A stretch of 33,292 nucleotides of DNA from Zoogloea oryzae (lineage in GTDB: Bacteria > Pseudomonadota > Gammaproteobacteria > Burkholderiales > Rhodocyclaceae): assembly GCF_030161255.1 (NCBI RefSeq), contig NZ_BSPX01000055.1, positions 1 through 33,292 on the forward strand, written 5' to 3'. Numbering within the stretch: the stretch's first letter is position 1; every line of letters begins with the position of its first letter. A program made the translations under genes and the position numbers. Positions 17,665 to 30,051 of this stretch are shown piece after piece. The notes under the pieces are model-generated. The model searched no databases. It worked only from the letters and a program-made list of their open reading frames with translations, and was not told where the DNA came from.

Positions 17665-19083
17665 ATGGCCACCCGACGCCCCGCGAAGTCCAAAGCCCCC
17701 GCCACCAAGCTGTTCGTCCTCGACACCAACGTGCTGATGCACGACCCCACCAGCCTCTACCGCTTCGAAGAGCACGACATCTTCGTGCCGATGATGACGC
17801 TGGAGGAGCTCGACTCCAACAAGAAGGGCATGTCGGAAGTCGCCCGCAACGCCCGCCAGGCCAGCCGATCCCTCGACGAGATCGTCGGCACCTGCCCGGA
17901 CGGCATCGAGTCCGGGATCAGCCTCGTCGGGCCGTCGTCCGAGCTGGCCAGCGGCCGGCTGTTCCTCCAGACCGAGGCCATCGACATCAAGCTGCCCGCC
18001 GCGTTGCCCACCGCCAAAGGCGACAACCAGATCCTCGCGGTGGTGATGTACCTCTACGAGAAGTTCGACCGGAAGCGCCCGGTGATCCTGGTGTCGAAGG
18101 ACATCAACATGCGCATCAAGGCCCGCGCCCTGGGCCTGGCCGCGCAGGATTACTTCAACGACAAGGTCCTCGAAGACACCGACCTGCTGTACACCGGCAC
18201 CAAGGAGATCGATGCCGCCTTCTGGGAAACCAACGGCAAGGACATCGAATCCTGGAAGCAGGACAGCCACACCTACTACAAGCTCAAGGGCCCCGACACC
18301 GCCGACCTGCTCATCAACGAGTTCGTCTACCAGGAGGGCGAGCAGCCCCTGCAGGCGTGGGTCAAGGAGAAAGCCGGGCGGGCCGTCACCCTCGAGACGC
18401 TGGTGGATTATTCCCACCAGAAGAACAACGTGTGGGGCATCACGGCGCGCAACCGAGAGCAGAACTTCGCCCTCAACCTGCTGATGAACCCGGAGATCGA
18501 CTTCGTCACCCTCCTCGGCCAGGCCGGCACCGGCAAGACGCTGCTCACGCTGGCTGCCAGCCTCACCCAGGTGCTCGAGACCAAGCGCTACTCCGAGATC
18601 ATCATGACCCGCGTCACCGTGCCGGTGGGCGAGGACATCGGCTTCCTGCCGGGCACCGAGGAAGAAAAGATGGCCCCGTGGATGGGCGCGCTCGAAGACA
18701 ACCTCGACGTGCTCAACGGCACCACCGGCGAGGGCGGCGAATGGGGCCGCGCCGCCACGCGGGACCTGATCCGCAGCCGCATCAAGATCAAGTCCCTCAA
18801 CTTCATGCGCGGGCGCACCTTCATCAACAAGTTCCTCATCATCGACGAAGCCCAGAACCTCACCCCCAAGCAGATGAAGACGCTCATCACCCGCGCCGGC
18901 CCCGGCACCAAGGTGGTGTGCCTGGGCAACATCGCGCAGATCGACACGCCCTACCTCACCGAGGGCTCGTCCGGCCTCACCTACGTGGTGGATCGCTTCA
19001 AGGGCTGGCCGCACTCGGGCCACATCACCCTGCAGCGGGGCGAGCGCTCCCGGCTGGCCGACCACGCCGCCGAGGTGCTGTGA
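17665..19083 (+). CDS. PIN domain-PhoH ATPase fusion (PhoH2-like)
   Basis: A 472-residue protein. The N-terminal PIN ribonuclease domain (residues about 15-160) begins KLFVLDTNVLMHDP with Asp20, has TLEELDSNKKG, and ends near VSKDINMRIKARALGL. The C-terminal PhoH P-loop ATPase starts near 262, with Walker A GQAGTGKT (285-292), Walker B FLIIDEAQNL, and GNIAQIDTPYL. PIN-PhoH proteins are RNA helicase/nuclease-like and appear in toxin-antitoxin or RNA-decay contexts; here no antitoxin gene is adjacent. It follows bcp by 43 bases. Confidence 0.92.
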   Translation: MATRRPAKSKAPATKLFVLDTNVLMHDPTSLYRFEEHDIFVPMMTLEELDSNKKGMSEVARNARQASRSLDEIVGTCPDGIESGISLVGPSSELASGRLFLQTEAIDIKLPAALPTAKGDNQILAVVMYLYEKFDRKRPVILVSKDINMRIKARALGLAAQDYFNDKVLEDTDLLYTGTKEIDAAFWETNGKDIESWKQDSHTYYKLKGPDTADLLINEFVYQEGEQPLQAWVKEKAGRAVTLETLVDYSHQKNNVWGITARNREQNFALNLLMNPEIDFVTLLGQAGTGKTLLTLAASLTQVLETKRYSEIIMTRVTVPVGEDIGFLPGTEEEKMAPWMGALEDNLDVLNGTTGEGGEWGRAATRDLIRSRIKIKSLNFMRGRTFINKFLIIDEAQNLTPKQMKTLITRAGPGTKVVCLGNIAQIDTPYLTEGSSGLTYVVDRFKGWPHSGHITLQRGERSRLADHAAEVL

Positions 19084-19137
19084 CACAGCCCGGCGGAGCG
19101 TCAAGCTTTCGCCACGGCAGCCGATAATCGCCCCAGG

Positions 19138-19174
19138 GCGTCCGACGGGGTTCGATCCCCTCGGACGCAATTTT
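19138..19174 (+). terminator. Terminator-like hairpin after the PIN-PhoH gene
   Basis: GCGTCCGA (19138-19145) pairs with TCGGACGC (19161-19168), and inside GGGG pairs with CCCC around TTCGAT, with one bulged C. AATTTTG follows. The inner part imitates a tRNA T-arm but there is no tRNA body. Confidence 0.65.
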
Positions 19175-19223
19175 GAGCAGGTTCGGCGATCCACCGGCAC
19201 GCCCGGCTGGAGGAGAGGGTGCG

Positions 19224-23375
<4,152 letters not shown>

Positions 23376-23381
23376 GGGCGC

Positions 23382-24437
23382 TCAGCGCCCGGCGAGCCCC
23401 CGGGCCACCTCGGCCAGCGTGGCGGCATCCAGGCTCGGCACGGCCAGCGTCTGCCCCTCGGCCAGGCGCCGGTACAGCCCTTCGCCGCCCCGACGGTAGG
23501 CCGGATCGTAATGCCGCACGACCAGCTCCTCGGCCAGCTGCGGCCAGGCCTTCGCCTCGACCAGCGCCTTCCAGGCCGCCACCTGCTCGTGGCCGTGCTG
23601 CACCACCAGCCGGTCGAGCTTGGCGCAGAAATCGGCCGGATCGGCGATCAGGTCGGTGTAACGCTCGAGCAGATGGGCGACGCGGGCTTCCATCGGCGCA
23701 TCGACGCGCACGCAGTCGCCGTCCCGCAGGCGCTCGAACAGCGCCCCGGGCACATGCAGGCGACCGATGCGCCGGCTCTCGGACTCGGTCCACACCGGCC
23801 GCGCCGGATCGACCCCGCGCAGCACCGACCACAGGCGCGTCTCGAAGGCCTTCTGCCCCGGCTGGGGCGTGCTCGCCTCGCCGCCGAGCACCGACCCCCG
23901 GTGGCTGGCCAGGCCTTCCAGATCCAGCACCTGCTCGCCCGCTTCGGCCAGTGCCCCCAGCAGCGCCGTCTTGGCGCTGCCGGTGGGCCCGCACAGCACC
24001 CGGAAGGCCAGGCCTGCCGGCAGGGTTTCGAGGTCGTCGAGCACCCGCTGGCGGAAAACCTTGTAGCCGCCTTCGAGCCGCTGGGCCGCCCAGCCCACCT
24101 GACGCAGCACGATGGTCATCGCCCCGCTGCGCTGGCCGCCGCGCCAGCAATAGATCAGCGGTTTCCAGCCCTTCGGCTTGCTGAGAAAATGCGTCTCGAT
24201 GGCGCGCGCGATGTTGCGCGACACCAGCGCCGCACCCAGCTTGCGGGCCTCGAAGGGCGACACCTGCTTGTACAGCGTGCCCACCCGCGCCCGCTCCTCG
24301 TCGTCGAGCACCGGACAGTTGATCGCACCGGGGATATGATCCTCGGCGAACTCGGCCGGCGATCGCACATCGACGATCGAATCGAAGCTGTCGAGCCGGT
24401 CGAGGCCGGCGGAAAGATAATCTGGCTGGGAAGACAC
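23382..24437 (-). CDS. mnmH: tRNA 2-selenouridine synthase (MnmH/SelU)
   Basis: Replaces sulfur by selenium at the wobble uridine of certain tRNAs through a geranylated intermediate, using selenophosphate. The 351-residue protein has an N-terminal rhodanese domain (FDSIVDVRSPAEFAEDHIPG) with catalytic Cys97 in YCWRGGQRSG, then a P-loop GPTGSAKT (150-157). The start appears to be GTG at 24437 (MSSQPDYLSAG); no Shine-Dalgarno is visible before it. It diverges from selD, which makes its selenium donor, with only 7 bases between the start codons. It ends 6 bases from the convergent kinase gene. Confidence 0.94.
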   Translation of the reverse strand: MSSQPDYLSAGLDRLDSFDSIVDVRSPAEFAEDHIPGAINCPVLDDEERARVGTLYKQVSPFEARKLGAALVSRNIARAIETHFLSKPKGWKPLIYCWRGGQRSGAMTIVLRQVGWAAQRLEGGYKVFRQRVLDDLETLPAGLAFRVLCGPTGSAKTALLGALAEAGEQVLDLEGLASHRGSVLGGEASTPQPGQKAFETRLWSVLRGVDPARPVWTESESRRIGRLHVPGALFERLRDGDCVRVDAPMEARVAHLLERYTDLIADPADFCAKLDRLVVQHGHEQVAAWKALVEAKAWPQLAEELVVRHYDPAYRRGGEGLYRRLAEGQTLAVPSLDAATLAEVARGLAGR

Positions 24438-24444
24438 GGAAAGA

Positions 24445-25530
24445 ATGAACCTGATGAATCAACTGGAACCAAAAAACGCCATGACTGAAGCGCCCCTGCG
24501 ACTGACCGAATTGTCTCACGGCGGCGGATGCGGCTGTAAGATCGCCCCCGCCGTGCTCTCCGAGATGCTCGCCCACATGCCTGCGGCGCAGCCCTTCGCC
24601 AACCTGATGGTGGGCACCGAGACCGCCGACGACGCCGCCGTGTGGCGCCTCAACGACGAGCAGGCGCTGATCGCCACCACCGACTTCTTCATGCCGATCG
24701 TCGACGACCCCTTCGACTTCGGCCGCATCGCCGCCACCAACGCCCTGTCCGACGTGTATGCGATGGGCGGCACGCCGATCATGGCCCTGGCCATCGTCGG
24801 CATGCCGGTGAACAAACTGCCGCTGGAGGCCATCGGCCGCATCCTCGAAGGCGGCGCCAGCGTGTGCGCCCAGGCCGGCATCCCGGTGGCGGGCGGCCAC
24901 AGCATCGACTCGCCCGAGCCGATCTACGGCCTCGTGGCGCTGGGCATCGCCCACCCGGACATCATCAAGCGCAACGCCGACGCCAAGGAGGGCGACGTGC
25001 TGATCCTCGGCAAGCCGCTGGGCGTGGGCATCCTCGGCTCGGCCATGAAAAAGGGCGTGCTGGACGCCGACGGCTACGCCCAGATGATCGCCACCACCAC
25101 CAAGCTCAACACCGTGGGCCCGGCGCTGGCGAAGCTGCCCGGCGTGCATGCGCTCACCGATGTCACCGGCTTTGGCCTGCTCGGGCATCTGCTGGAGGTG
25201 TGTCGCGGCGCCAATCTGGGCGCCACGGTGCAGGCGTCCGACGTGCCGGTGATGCCGGCCGCGGTGCCTTTTGCGAAACAGGGCATCGGCCCCGGCGCCA
25301 TCGCCCGCAACCTGGCCAGCTGCGGCGACGCGGTGCGCTTTGACGAGGGCGTGGCCGAGTGGCAGCGCAGCGTGCTGGCCGACGCCCAGACCAGCGGCGG
25401 CCTGCTGGTGGCCTGCGACGCCGCCAGCGCCGACACCGTGCTGGAGACCTTCCGCGCCGGCGGCTTTGCCGACGCGGCGGTGATCGGCCTCATCCACAGC
25501 GGCCCCGCCGAGGTGCGCATCGCCGGCTGA
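24445..25530 (+). CDS. selD: Selenide, water dikinase (selenophosphate synthase)
   Basis: Makes selenophosphate from selenide and ATP. From ATG 24445 it has 361 residues. The active-site motif is SHGGGCGCKIAP with Cys29 (not selenocysteine) and Lys32, corresponding to Cys17 and Lys20 of E. coli SelD. TTDFFMPIVDDPFDFG, AMGGTPIMALAIVGMP, VAGGHSID and DVTGFGLLGHL complete the family signature. GGAAAG lies 4 bases before ATG 24445; ATG 24481 (MTEAPLRLTELS) is an alternative. No selA or selB is in the window, so here it certainly serves mnmH, and selenoprotein synthesis is open. Confidence 0.95.
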   Translation: MNLMNQLEPKNAMTEAPLRLTELSHGGGCGCKIAPAVLSEMLAHMPAAQPFANLMVGTETADDAAVWRLNDEQALIATTDFFMPIVDDPFDFGRIAATNALSDVYAMGGTPIMALAIVGMPVNKLPLEAIGRILEGGASVCAQAGIPVAGGHSIDSPEPIYGLVALGIAHPDIIKRNADAKEGDVLILGKPLGVGILGSAMKKGVLDADGYAQMIATTTKLNTVGPALAKLPGVHALTDVTGFGLLGHLLEVCRGANLGATVQASDVPVMPAAVPFAKQGIGPGAIARNLASCGDAVRFDEGVAEWQRSVLADAQTSGGLLVACDAASADTVLETFRAGGFADAAVIGLIHSGPAEVRIAG

Positions 25531-25586
25531 CCAGCCGGCCGTGGGGCGATCGGCGGGGCTTCGCCCTGCAAACCCGCAGTTTTTTT

Positions 25587-25609
25587 GTAGGTCGGACTTC
25601 AGTCCGACA
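25587..25609. repeat. REP-like palindrome, same family as the repeats at 32.7 kb
   Basis: GTCGGACT (25591-25598) and AGTCCGAC (25601-25608) form an inverted repeat around TC, preceded by GTAG. The 23-bp unit is identical to the left arm of the two elements at 32652 and 32772. Confidence 0.8.
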
Positions 25610-25620
25610 CTGCCGTCATT

Positions 25621-25650
25621 GCAAAAAGCCTTGCCCGCAAGGCTTTTTGC
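25621..25650. terminator. Bidirectional intrinsic terminator behind selD
   Basis: GCAAAAAGCCTTGC (25621-25634) and GCAAGGCTTTTTGC (25637-25650) form a perfect 14-bp stem around CC, with A5 and T5 tracts inside the arms. It is also the first and best unit of the 21-bp array that follows. Confidence 0.85.
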
Positions 25651-25918
25651 TTTGGGGGACGAGCTTCAAAGCCTTGCGACCGAAGCAAAAAGCCTCGATC
25701 GCAACGCTGCGGGCCCTGGGCGTCGAGCAGAAAGCCGTACGGCCAAGGCAACAGGCTTTGCGCGCAAGGCAGATAACTTGAAGGTGCAATGCGCCAAGCC
25801 TTGCGGGCAACGCAGCTTGCCTTAGGGTCGCGGCTCAAGGCCTTGCGGCAAGAGCGTTGAAGTGGGCGCGCAGAGGGGTGAGCCCGGAACGACGAGCGGA
25901 TCAGCTTGCGGCCAAAGC
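25626..25918. repeat. Degenerate palindromic tandem array with a 21-bp period
   Basis: Units resembling AAGCCTTGCGNGCAAGGC begin at 25626, 25669, 25690, 25732, 25753, 25796, 25837 and 25902. The gaps are 43, 21, 42, 21, 43, 41 and 65, close to multiples of 21. Weaker units fill some of the gaps (25647, 25711, 25817) and resemble one another, suggesting a 42-bp higher-order repeat. Read as protein in several frames the stretch shows a 7-residue period, but no frame has a credible start or known product. Confidence 0.7.
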
Positions 25919-25985
25919 TCAGGCCTGCGTCCCGGGAGTCGGAATCAGATCAAGGGTGCTGCAGAAAGAAGCGTGCAAACCAGCA

Positions 25986-26018
25986 CCGCGTTCCGCCGGG
26001 AGGAGTAGCGGAACGCGG
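25986..26018. other. GC-rich hairpin
   Basis: CCGCGTTCCGC (25986-25996) and GCGGAACGCGG (26008-26018) form a perfect 11-bp stem with an 11-base loop and no T-run. Function unknown. Confidence 0.55.
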
Positions 26019-26086
26019 GTGGCTTTCAGGGAGACGCAGGCAGTAAGGCACGACTCCGGATCGAAGGGCACTTTCGAAGGGGAGCC

Positions 26087-26115
26087 GCCGGTGCGCGGCC
26101 TGCGCACGCACCGGC
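26087..26115. other. Hairpin just downstream of the CoA-transferase stop
   Basis: GCCGGTGCG (26087-26095) and CGCACCGGC (26107-26115) form a perfect 9-bp stem. It is about 40 bases past the minus-strand stop at 26158 and may end that transcript, although no T-run is seen. Confidence 0.5.
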
Positions 26116-26157
26116 AGGTCTGGGGTTGAGGGTCGCCGGCTTGGCCGGTCTTGGGGC

Positions 26158-27678
26158 TCAGGCCGGTTCGCAGACGGCTTCGGGCTTGCTTTCGAGCATC
26201 GAGCCGGTCTCTTCGGCGCGCAGGTGCCAGGCGAAGGCCTCGCGCAGCAGCTGCGGGGTGTGGCCGCCGCGGCGGCAGGCGCGCTGGTAGTAATCCCGCA
26301 GCATGTCCCGGTAGAGCGGATCGGTGCAGTGGTCGATGATCTGGTGGGCGCGCTCGCGGGGAGCAAGGCCACGCAGGTCGGCCAGGCCGTGCTCGGTGAC
26401 GATGATGTCGGTGTCGTGCTCGGTGTGATCCACGTGGGGCACCATCGGCACGATGCTGGAGATCGCCCCGCCCTTGGCGATGGACTTGGTGACGAACACC
26501 GACAGGTGGGCATTGCGGGCGAAGTCGCCCGAGCCGCCGATGCCGTTCATCATGTGCGTGCCGCCCACGTGGGTGGAGTTCACGTTGCCGTAGATATCGC
26601 ACTCCAGCGCGGTGTTGATGGTGATGAGGCCGAGCCGGCGGATCACCTCCGGGTGGTTGCTGATCTCCTGCGGGCGCAGCACCAGGCGCGACTTGTAGTG
26701 CTCGATGTTGCCCAGCACGCGCTCGTAGGTGTGCTTCGAGAGGGTGATCGACGAGGCCGACGCAAAGGAGAGGCGGCCGTCGTCCAGCAGCTCGACGGTG
26801 GAATCCTGCAGCACCTCGGAATACATCTTCAGATCCCGGAAGGGCGAATCCAGCATGCCGTGGAGCACCGCGTTGGCGATGGTGCCGATGCCGGCCTGCA
26901 GGGGCTGGAGGCTGGGCGACAGGCGACCGGCCTTGACCTCGTGGGCCAGGAAGCTGTTGAGGTGGCCGGCGATGGCGCGGGTGTCGTCATCCGGCGGCAG
27001 CACGTTGGACGGGCTGTCGGCCTTCTCGGTGATGACGATGGCGACGATCTTCTCCGGGTCCACCGGAATGAACGGCAGGCCGATGCGCTGCTCCGGCGAG
27101 ATCAGCGGAATCGGCAGGCGGTGCGGGCGGTAGGTGGGGATGTAGATGTCGTGCAGCCCTTCGAGGCCGTGGGGCATCGTCAGGTTGATCTCGACGATGA
27201 TCTTCTTGGCCAGCACCGCAAAGCTGGCCGAGTTGCCCACCGAGGTGGTCGGCACGATGCCGCCGTTTTCGGTGATGGCAGTCGCCTCGACCACCGCGAT
27301 GTCCACCGGCGCGATCTGGCCGGAGCGCAGCTGCTCGACGGTTTCAGACAAGTGCTGGTCGATGAACATCACCTCGCCGGCGTTGATCTTGCGGCGCAGG
27401 GTCGGGTCGGACTGGAACGGGATGCGGCGGCTGATCACGTTGGCGTCGGTCAGCACCTTGTCGATGTCGTTGCCCAGGGACGCGCCGGTCATCAGGGTGA
27501 TCTGAAGGTGCTCGTTGGCGGCGCGCTCGGCCAGCGCAAAGGGCACCGCCTTGCAGTCGCCGGCGCGGGTGAAGCCGCTCATCCCGACGGTCATCCCGTC
27601 GGCGAACAGCGCGGCGGCGGCCTCCGGTGACATGATGCGATCCCGCAGGCGGGCAAGGCGAATACGGTCCATGGGCAT
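26158..27678 (-). CDS. Acetyl-CoA hydrolase / succinate:CoA-transferase family protein
   Basis: Members move CoA between acetyl-CoA and succinate (SCACT) or hydrolyse acetyl-CoA; in this family the succinate:acetate type is the commoner outcome. The 506-residue protein shows MTVGMSGFTRAGDCKAVP, VEATAITENGGIVPTTSVGN, the glycine-rich loop NGIGGSGDFARNA and VTEHGLADLRGLAPRERA. ATG 27678 (MPMDRIRLARLRDR) is chosen because GGAG lies 9 bases before it; an in-frame start at 27759 would place the start inside the promoter region. It diverges from a LysR gene, its likely regulator. It could handle acetate or acetyl-CoA produced from acetoin, but nothing links it directly to the aco genes. Confidence 0.9.
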   Translation of the reverse strand: MPMDRIRLARLRDRIMSPEAAAALFADGMTVGMSGFTRAGDCKAVPFALAERAANEHLQITLMTGASLGNDIDKVLTDANVISRRIPFQSDPTLRRKINAGEVMFIDQHLSETVEQLRSGQIAPVDIAVVEATAITENGGIVPTTSVGNSASFAVLAKKIIVEINLTMPHGLEGLHDIYIPTYRPHRLPIPLISPEQRIGLPFIPVDPEKIVAIVITEKADSPSNVLPPDDDTRAIAGHLNSFLAHEVKAGRLSPSLQPLQAGIGTIANAVLHGMLDSPFRDLKMYSEVLQDSTVELLDDGRLSFASASSITLSKHTYERVLGNIEHYKSRLVLRPQEISNHPEVIRRLGLITINTALECDIYGNVNSTHVGGTHMMNGIGGSGDFARNAHLSVFVTKSIAKGGAISSIVPMVPHVDHTEHDTDIIVTEHGLADLRGLAPRERAHQIIDHCTDPLYRDMLRDYYQRACRRGGHTPQLLREAFAWHLRAEETGSMLESKPEAVCEPA

Positions 27679-27741
27679 TGCTGTTTTCTCCGGTCCTCGA
27701 TTTTCGGGGGGCCCCGCCTCGTTCGGACGGGATCGCGGCGG

Positions 27742-27775
27742 AGTATAGGGGCCCAGCATCAGTCATGTTATGACT
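27742..27775. promoter_or_regulatory. Divergent promoter region with candidate LysR operator
   Basis: AGTCAT and ATGACT (27761-27775, GTT spacer) form a perfect inverted repeat midway between the CoA-transferase and LysR starts. On the minus strand a TATACT (27747-27742) could be the CoA-transferase -10 box. The repeat does not fit the T-N11-A rule exactly, so the LysR link rests on position. Confidence 0.5.
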
Positions 27776-27813
27776 TAAACTACTTCCATCCAGTCGCTTT
27801 TTTCATACAAAAA

Positions 27814-28707
27814 ATGGACCTGCGCGCCCTCCGCTACTTCGTCGAGACCGTCCGCCAGCAGAGCTTCACCGCCGCCGCCGAGCGCCTCAACGTCACCCAA
27901 TCAACCGTGAGCAAGATGATCCGCCAGCTCGAAGACGAGATCGGCCAGCCGCTGCTGATCCGCGACGGCCGCCAGCTCCACCTCACCGACGTGGGCCGGG
28001 TGGTGCTGGAGCGCGGGCAGGAGGCCCTGGGGGTGATGCGCAACCTGACGCAGGAAGTCGCCGATCTGGCCGAGCTGGTCCGGGGCGAGCTGACGGTGGG
28101 GATTCCGCCGATGGTGAACCTGCTCTTCCCGCCGATGGTGAAGGCCTTCCGGGCGCGCCATCCGGCGGTCGCGCTGCACCTGCGCGAAGTGGGCGGGCAG
28201 CGGATCGAGCAGCTGGTGGCGACGGGCGAACTGGAAGTCGGCGCCACCCTCCTCCCCACCGAGCCGGGCCTCGGGCTGGAGACCCGCAGCGTGGGGCACT
28301 ACCCGCTCTTTGCGGTGGGCCCGCGGACATCGGCCTGGGCCGCCGAACAGCGGGTGGCGCTGGCCGCCCTGAAGGATGCGCCGCTGCTCCTGCCCGGCGA
28401 CGATTTCTCGCTGACCCGCCGGGTGCGCGAGGTGACGGCCGCGTCGGGCTTCGAGGCCTGCATCGCGGCCCAGAGCGGGCAGTGGGATTTTCTGGTGGCC
28501 CTGGCCGCCGCCGGGCTCGGCACCACCCTGATCCCCGGCCCGCTGCTGGCTCGCCTCAACCTGGGCGCCGAGCTCGTCGCCCGCCCCCTGGCCGAACCCC
28601 GGCTCGACTGGCACGTGGCGGTGATCTGGAAGCCCGGCGGCTACATGTCCCGGGCCGCCCAGGCCTGGCTGGCGGTGTGCGAGGAGAACCTGCTGGCGAC
28701 CGGCTGA
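27814..28707 (+). CDS. LysR-family transcriptional regulator (CidR/YwbI-like)
   Basis: A 297-residue regulator. The N-terminal winged helix-turn-helix reads MDLRALRYFVETVRQQSFTAAAERLNVTQSTVSKMIRQLE, here split as residues 1-20 and 21-40. An effector-binding domain (about 90-295) contains WDFLVALAAAGLGTTLIP. The ATG at 27814 follows an A/T-rich leader with no visible Shine-Dalgarno. It diverges from the CoA-transferase and probably controls it. The ligand is unknown. Confidence 0.92.
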   Translation: MDLRALRYFVETVRQQSFTAAAERLNVTQSTVSKMIRQLEDEIGQPLLIRDGRQLHLTDVGRVVLERGQEALGVMRNLTQEVADLAELVRGELTVGIPPMVNLLFPPMVKAFRARHPAVALHLREVGGQRIEQLVATGELEVGATLLPTEPGLGLETRSVGHYPLFAVGPRTSAWAAEQRVALAALKDAPLLLPGDDFSLTRRVREVTAASGFEACIAAQSGQWDFLVALAAAGLGTTLIPGPLLARLNLGAELVARPLAEPRLDWHVAVIWKPGGYMSRAAQAWLAVCEENLLATG

Positions 28708-28761
28708 GGGGCGGTCGCGTTACCATCCGGCCTACAACACCCACACCACCGGAGACAGCCC

Positions 28762-29211
28762 ATGGACACCCGCTACCTCGACGACCTCACCCCTGGCGAC
28801 CGCTTCGTGAGCGGCGGCTTCACCTTCACCGAAGCGGCCATCATCGACTTCGCCTTCCAGTACGACCCGCAGTCCTTTCATCTCGACGCCAACGCCGCCG
28901 CGGATTCGCCCTACGGCGGGCTCATCGCCAGCGGCTTCCACACCATCGCGGTGTGCTTCCGGCTGTTCATCCAGAACGGCATCTTTGCCCAGTCGAGCAT
29001 CGGCTCGCCGGGCCTCGACGAGCTGCGCTGGCTGGCGCCGGTGCGCCCGGGCGACACCCTGCACAGCGTGGTCGAGGTGCTCGAGGTGCGCCCGTCGTCG
29101 TCCAAGCCAGACCGGGGCATTGCCCGCATGCGCTACACCGCGGTCAACCAGCGCGGCGAGACGGTGCTCTCGTTCATCGGCAACAACCTGCTCAAGCGCC
29201 GCCCCGCATAA
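28762..29211 (+). CDS. MaoC-like (R)-specific enoyl hydratase family protein
   Basis: A hot-dog-fold protein of 149 residues, typically a hydratase acting on acyl-CoA. It shows the family core FQYDPQSFHLDANAA with the catalytic Asp-His region, followed by GGLIASGFHTIAVCFRL, and ends VLSFIGNNLLKRR. ATG 28762 follows CCGGAGACAGCC. It is 54 bases behind the LysR gene on the same strand and may be co-transcribed. Its stop is 3 bases from the convergent esterase stop. Confidence 0.88.
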   Translation: MDTRYLDDLTPGDRFVSGGFTFTEAAIIDFAFQYDPQSFHLDANAAADSPYGGLIASGFHTIAVCFRLFIQNGIFAQSSIGSPGLDELRWLAPVRPGDTLHSVVEVLEVRPSSSKPDRGIARMRYTAVNQRGETVLSFIGNNLLKRRPA

Positions 29212-29214
29212 GCC

Positions 29215-29892
29215 TCAGGCCGCAAGCACGGTGGCCAGCCAGTCCTCGATGTCGCGCACTTCCTCCAGGCACAGGCTGTGCTCCATGCGGTAGGTCTTCC
29301 AGGCCAGCGGATAGCCGGCGGCGGTGAGCTGGTCGGCCGAACGCCGCGCAAAGTCGTGGGGGATCACCGGATCGGCCACGCCGTGGGCCATGAAGATGGG
29401 CACGTCGCGGTTGGCCTCGCCGGCCTCGCCCGCCAGGGTGTCGGCCAGCGGCAGGTAGGTGGACAGCGCCAGCACGCCGGCCAGCCGGCTGGCGTGGCGC
29501 AGGCCGGTGTGCAGCGCGATTGCCCCGCCTTGCGAGAAGCCCGCCAGCACGATGCGGCTGTCGGGAATCCCGCGGGCGTTCTCGCGGGCGATCAGCGCCT
29601 CGACCTGCGCGGCGGATTCGATCACGCCGGCCGCATCCTCGCGCCGGCCGCTGAAATCCTGCGACAGGATGTCGTACCAGGCCCGCATGATATAGCCGCC
29701 GTTGATCGTCACCGGCCGCTGGGGCGCGTGGGGAAACACGAAGCGCGTCGGCGGCAGGCGGTCGATGTCGAGTTCATCGACCACCGGCTCGAAATCATGG
29801 CCGTCGGCCCCCAGCCCGTGCATCCAGATGACGGCGTGGGTGGGCGTCGGGGCGGTGGTGATCTCGACGGCGGGCAGAAGATTGGCGCTCAT
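29215..29892 (-). CDS. Carboxylesterase/phospholipase family alpha/beta hydrolase (EstB-like)
   Basis: A cytoplasmic serine hydrolase of 225 residues. It has the oxyanion motif VIWMHGLGADGHDF, the nucleophile elbow LAGFSQGGAIAL, the acid region MAHGVADPVIPHDFA, and the base near MEHSLCLEEVRDIEDWL. These match the bacterial carboxylesterase family related to acyl-protein thioesterases. ATG 29892 follows CAGGAATCGCC on the minus strand. The natural substrate is unknown. Confidence 0.92.
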   Translation of the reverse strand: MSANLLPAVEITTAPTPTHAVIWMHGLGADGHDFEPVVDELDIDRLPPTRFVFPHAPQRPVTINGGYIMRAWYDILSQDFSGRREDAAGVIESAAQVEALIARENARGIPDSRIVLAGFSQGGAIALHTGLRHASRLAGVLALSTYLPLADTLAGEAGEANRDVPIFMAHGVADPVIPHDFARRSADQLTAAGYPLAWKTYRMEHSLCLEEVRDIEDWLATVLAA

Positions 29893-30051
29893 GGCGATTC
29901 CTGAAAAAGTGATTCCCCGATTCTAACTGCGGCAGATGTCACACCACCCCGCGCCACCCCGCGCCGAGGACGCATTTTTTTGCGCCAGATCATGACGCTC
30001 GGGCATTGGCAGAGTAAATTTGCAAGCTTTACCCGACGCCGCGCAGAGCCC

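Larger units (their letters stand above)
25531..26157. other. Gene-free repeat-rich stretch between convergent selD and the CoA-transferase
   Basis: About 630 bp hold no recognisable gene; the short open frames here are repetitive or unlike known proteins. In order: a T7 run, a REP-like palindrome (25587-25609), a perfect terminator hairpin (25621-25650), a degenerate array of 18-bp palindromic units on a 21-bp grid (25626-25855, last trace to 25918), and two GC hairpins (25986-26018, 26087-26115). Confidence 0.8.

Noticed and set aside
19138..19170. tRNA-like T-arm (GGTTCGATCCC) ending in CGCA
   Set aside because: The TTCGAT is the loop of a single hairpin; there is no D-arm, anticodon arm or 5' acceptor strand, and the T-stem would not pair with a 7-base loop.
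25599..25838. Small protein with 7-residue repeats on the minus strand
   Set aside because: The periodicity comes from the 21-bp DNA repeat and appears in several frames on both strands; no credible start.
25857..26129. Possible 90-residue plus-strand gene in the gap after selD
   Set aside because: TTG start, no ribosome site, no recognisable motif, and two stable hairpins inside; considered non-coding.
30006..30024. Sigma-54-like TGGCA...TTTGCA upstream of the DUF294 gene
   Set aside because: The GG and GC are 12 bases apart instead of 10, which RpoN does not accept.
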